Shown here in pieces: positions 22,412 through 22,570 of a stretch of DNA of 22,570 nucleotides. Each line of letters starts with the position of its first letter. Within the stretch, counting starts at the first letter, position 1. The notes beneath the pieces were generated by a model. It was not told the origin of the DNA, made no database searches, and saw only the letters and a list, made by a program, of their open reading frames with translations. Position numbers and translations under genes: made by a program. The stretch is from Dehalococcoidia bacterium. Its GTDB lineage: Bacteria > Chloroflexota > Dehalococcoidia > JAENJB01. The stretch is from the NCBI GenBank assembly GCA_016844565.1, contig JAENJB010000057.1, forward strand, positions 1 through 22,570. The letters run 5' to 3'.

Positions 22412-22570
22412 CTACCCCTCAATCACCTCTTTGGTGCTGGGCACGCGGCCCTGGAGGCGGACATCTATGCGGCAGGCAGAGTCAAGGGCCCGGGCCAGCG
22501 CCTTGAACAGCGCTTCGGCTTTGTGATGGTCGTTATCGCCGCTCATCACCCGAGCGTGCAGGTTCATCCT
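22412..22570 (-). CDS. hisB: Imidazoleglycerol-phosphate dehydratase, 3' part only
   Basis: HisB removes water from imidazole-glycerol-phosphate in histidine synthesis. Only the last 52 codons are in the window, entering from the right edge. They include the metal-binding GDNDHHKAEALFKALARAL segment and the C-terminal VPSTKEVIEG, where the family ends with a similar IPSTKG. The TAG stop is at 22412-22414. Its promoter and the rest of any his operon lie outside. The hicBA promoter begins about 50 bp after this stop. Confidence 0.93.
   Translation of the reverse strand, partial: RMNLHARVMSGDNDHHKAEALFKALARALDSACRIDVRLQGRVPSTKEVIEG

Noticed and set aside
1..22570. tRNA genes, CRISPR arrays, transposase genes
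   Set aside because: No T-arm GTTCRANYC context with matching stems, no regularly spaced repeats, and no transposase motif were seen by eye.

Overview
The window is bacterial, GC-rich and densely coded on both strands. Three signs suggest an uncultured Chloroflexota, probably of the Dehalococcoidia type: several copies of interspersed GTCATTGCGA / GTCATTCTGA / CTCTCCC-type palindromic repeats, a membrane HdrD-like oxidoreductase near an acyl-CoA synthetase, and an orphan Mo-hydroxylase. This assignment is inference from gene content and remembered repeat style; no marker gene phylogeny was possible.

Layout. 1-2028 (+): succinyl-CoA synthetase sucC (cut by the window edge) and sucD. 2029-2347: a gene-free stretch with two repeat types, including a MITE-like element whose end supplies the stop codon of the next gene. 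2348-5920 (-): a translationally coupled three-gene unit of an exported gluzincin-like metalloprotease, RadC and an OppA-type lipoprotein. 6075-7182 (-): prfB (RF2) with an in-frame UGA at codon 23 and a +1 frameshift site. 7301-7939 (-): endonuclease V, divergent from 8075-11291 (+), which holds RNase Y, a YmdB-type phosphoesterase and a PHP phosphoesterase, an RNA-turnover-like set. 11403-12610 (+): a divergent PlsY and a zinc-ribbon membrane protein. 12672-14681 (+): a membrane Fe-S CCG-domain oxidoreductase with its own sigma70-type promoter. 14764-16304 (-): an acyl-CoA synthetase broken by one frameshift. 16545-17834 (-): an MFS carrier, divergent from 17952-20240 (+), a xanthine-dehydrogenase-family large subunit without partner subunits.

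20241-22411 is a small accessory island: an excisionase/MerR-like HTH protein, a HEPN-like protein with an Rx4H motif, HicBA toxin-antitoxin genes, and a third ORF that looks like a MazE/AbrB antitoxin tail lacking its DNA-binding half. At the right edge is the 3' end of hisB.

Functional links: sucCD, the acyl-CoA synthetase and the HdrD-like protein fit a lifestyle based on organic/fatty acid activation and oxidation with electrons entering a quinone pool. The protease plus peptide-binding lipoprotein fit peptide scavenging. No tRNA, rRNA, CRISPR array or intact transposase was seen. The most unusual items are the RF2 frameshift with a weak Shine-Dalgarno-like stimulator, the three-gene hicB-hicA-tail arrangement, the HEPN candidate and the repeat elements. 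No clearly new large system is evident.
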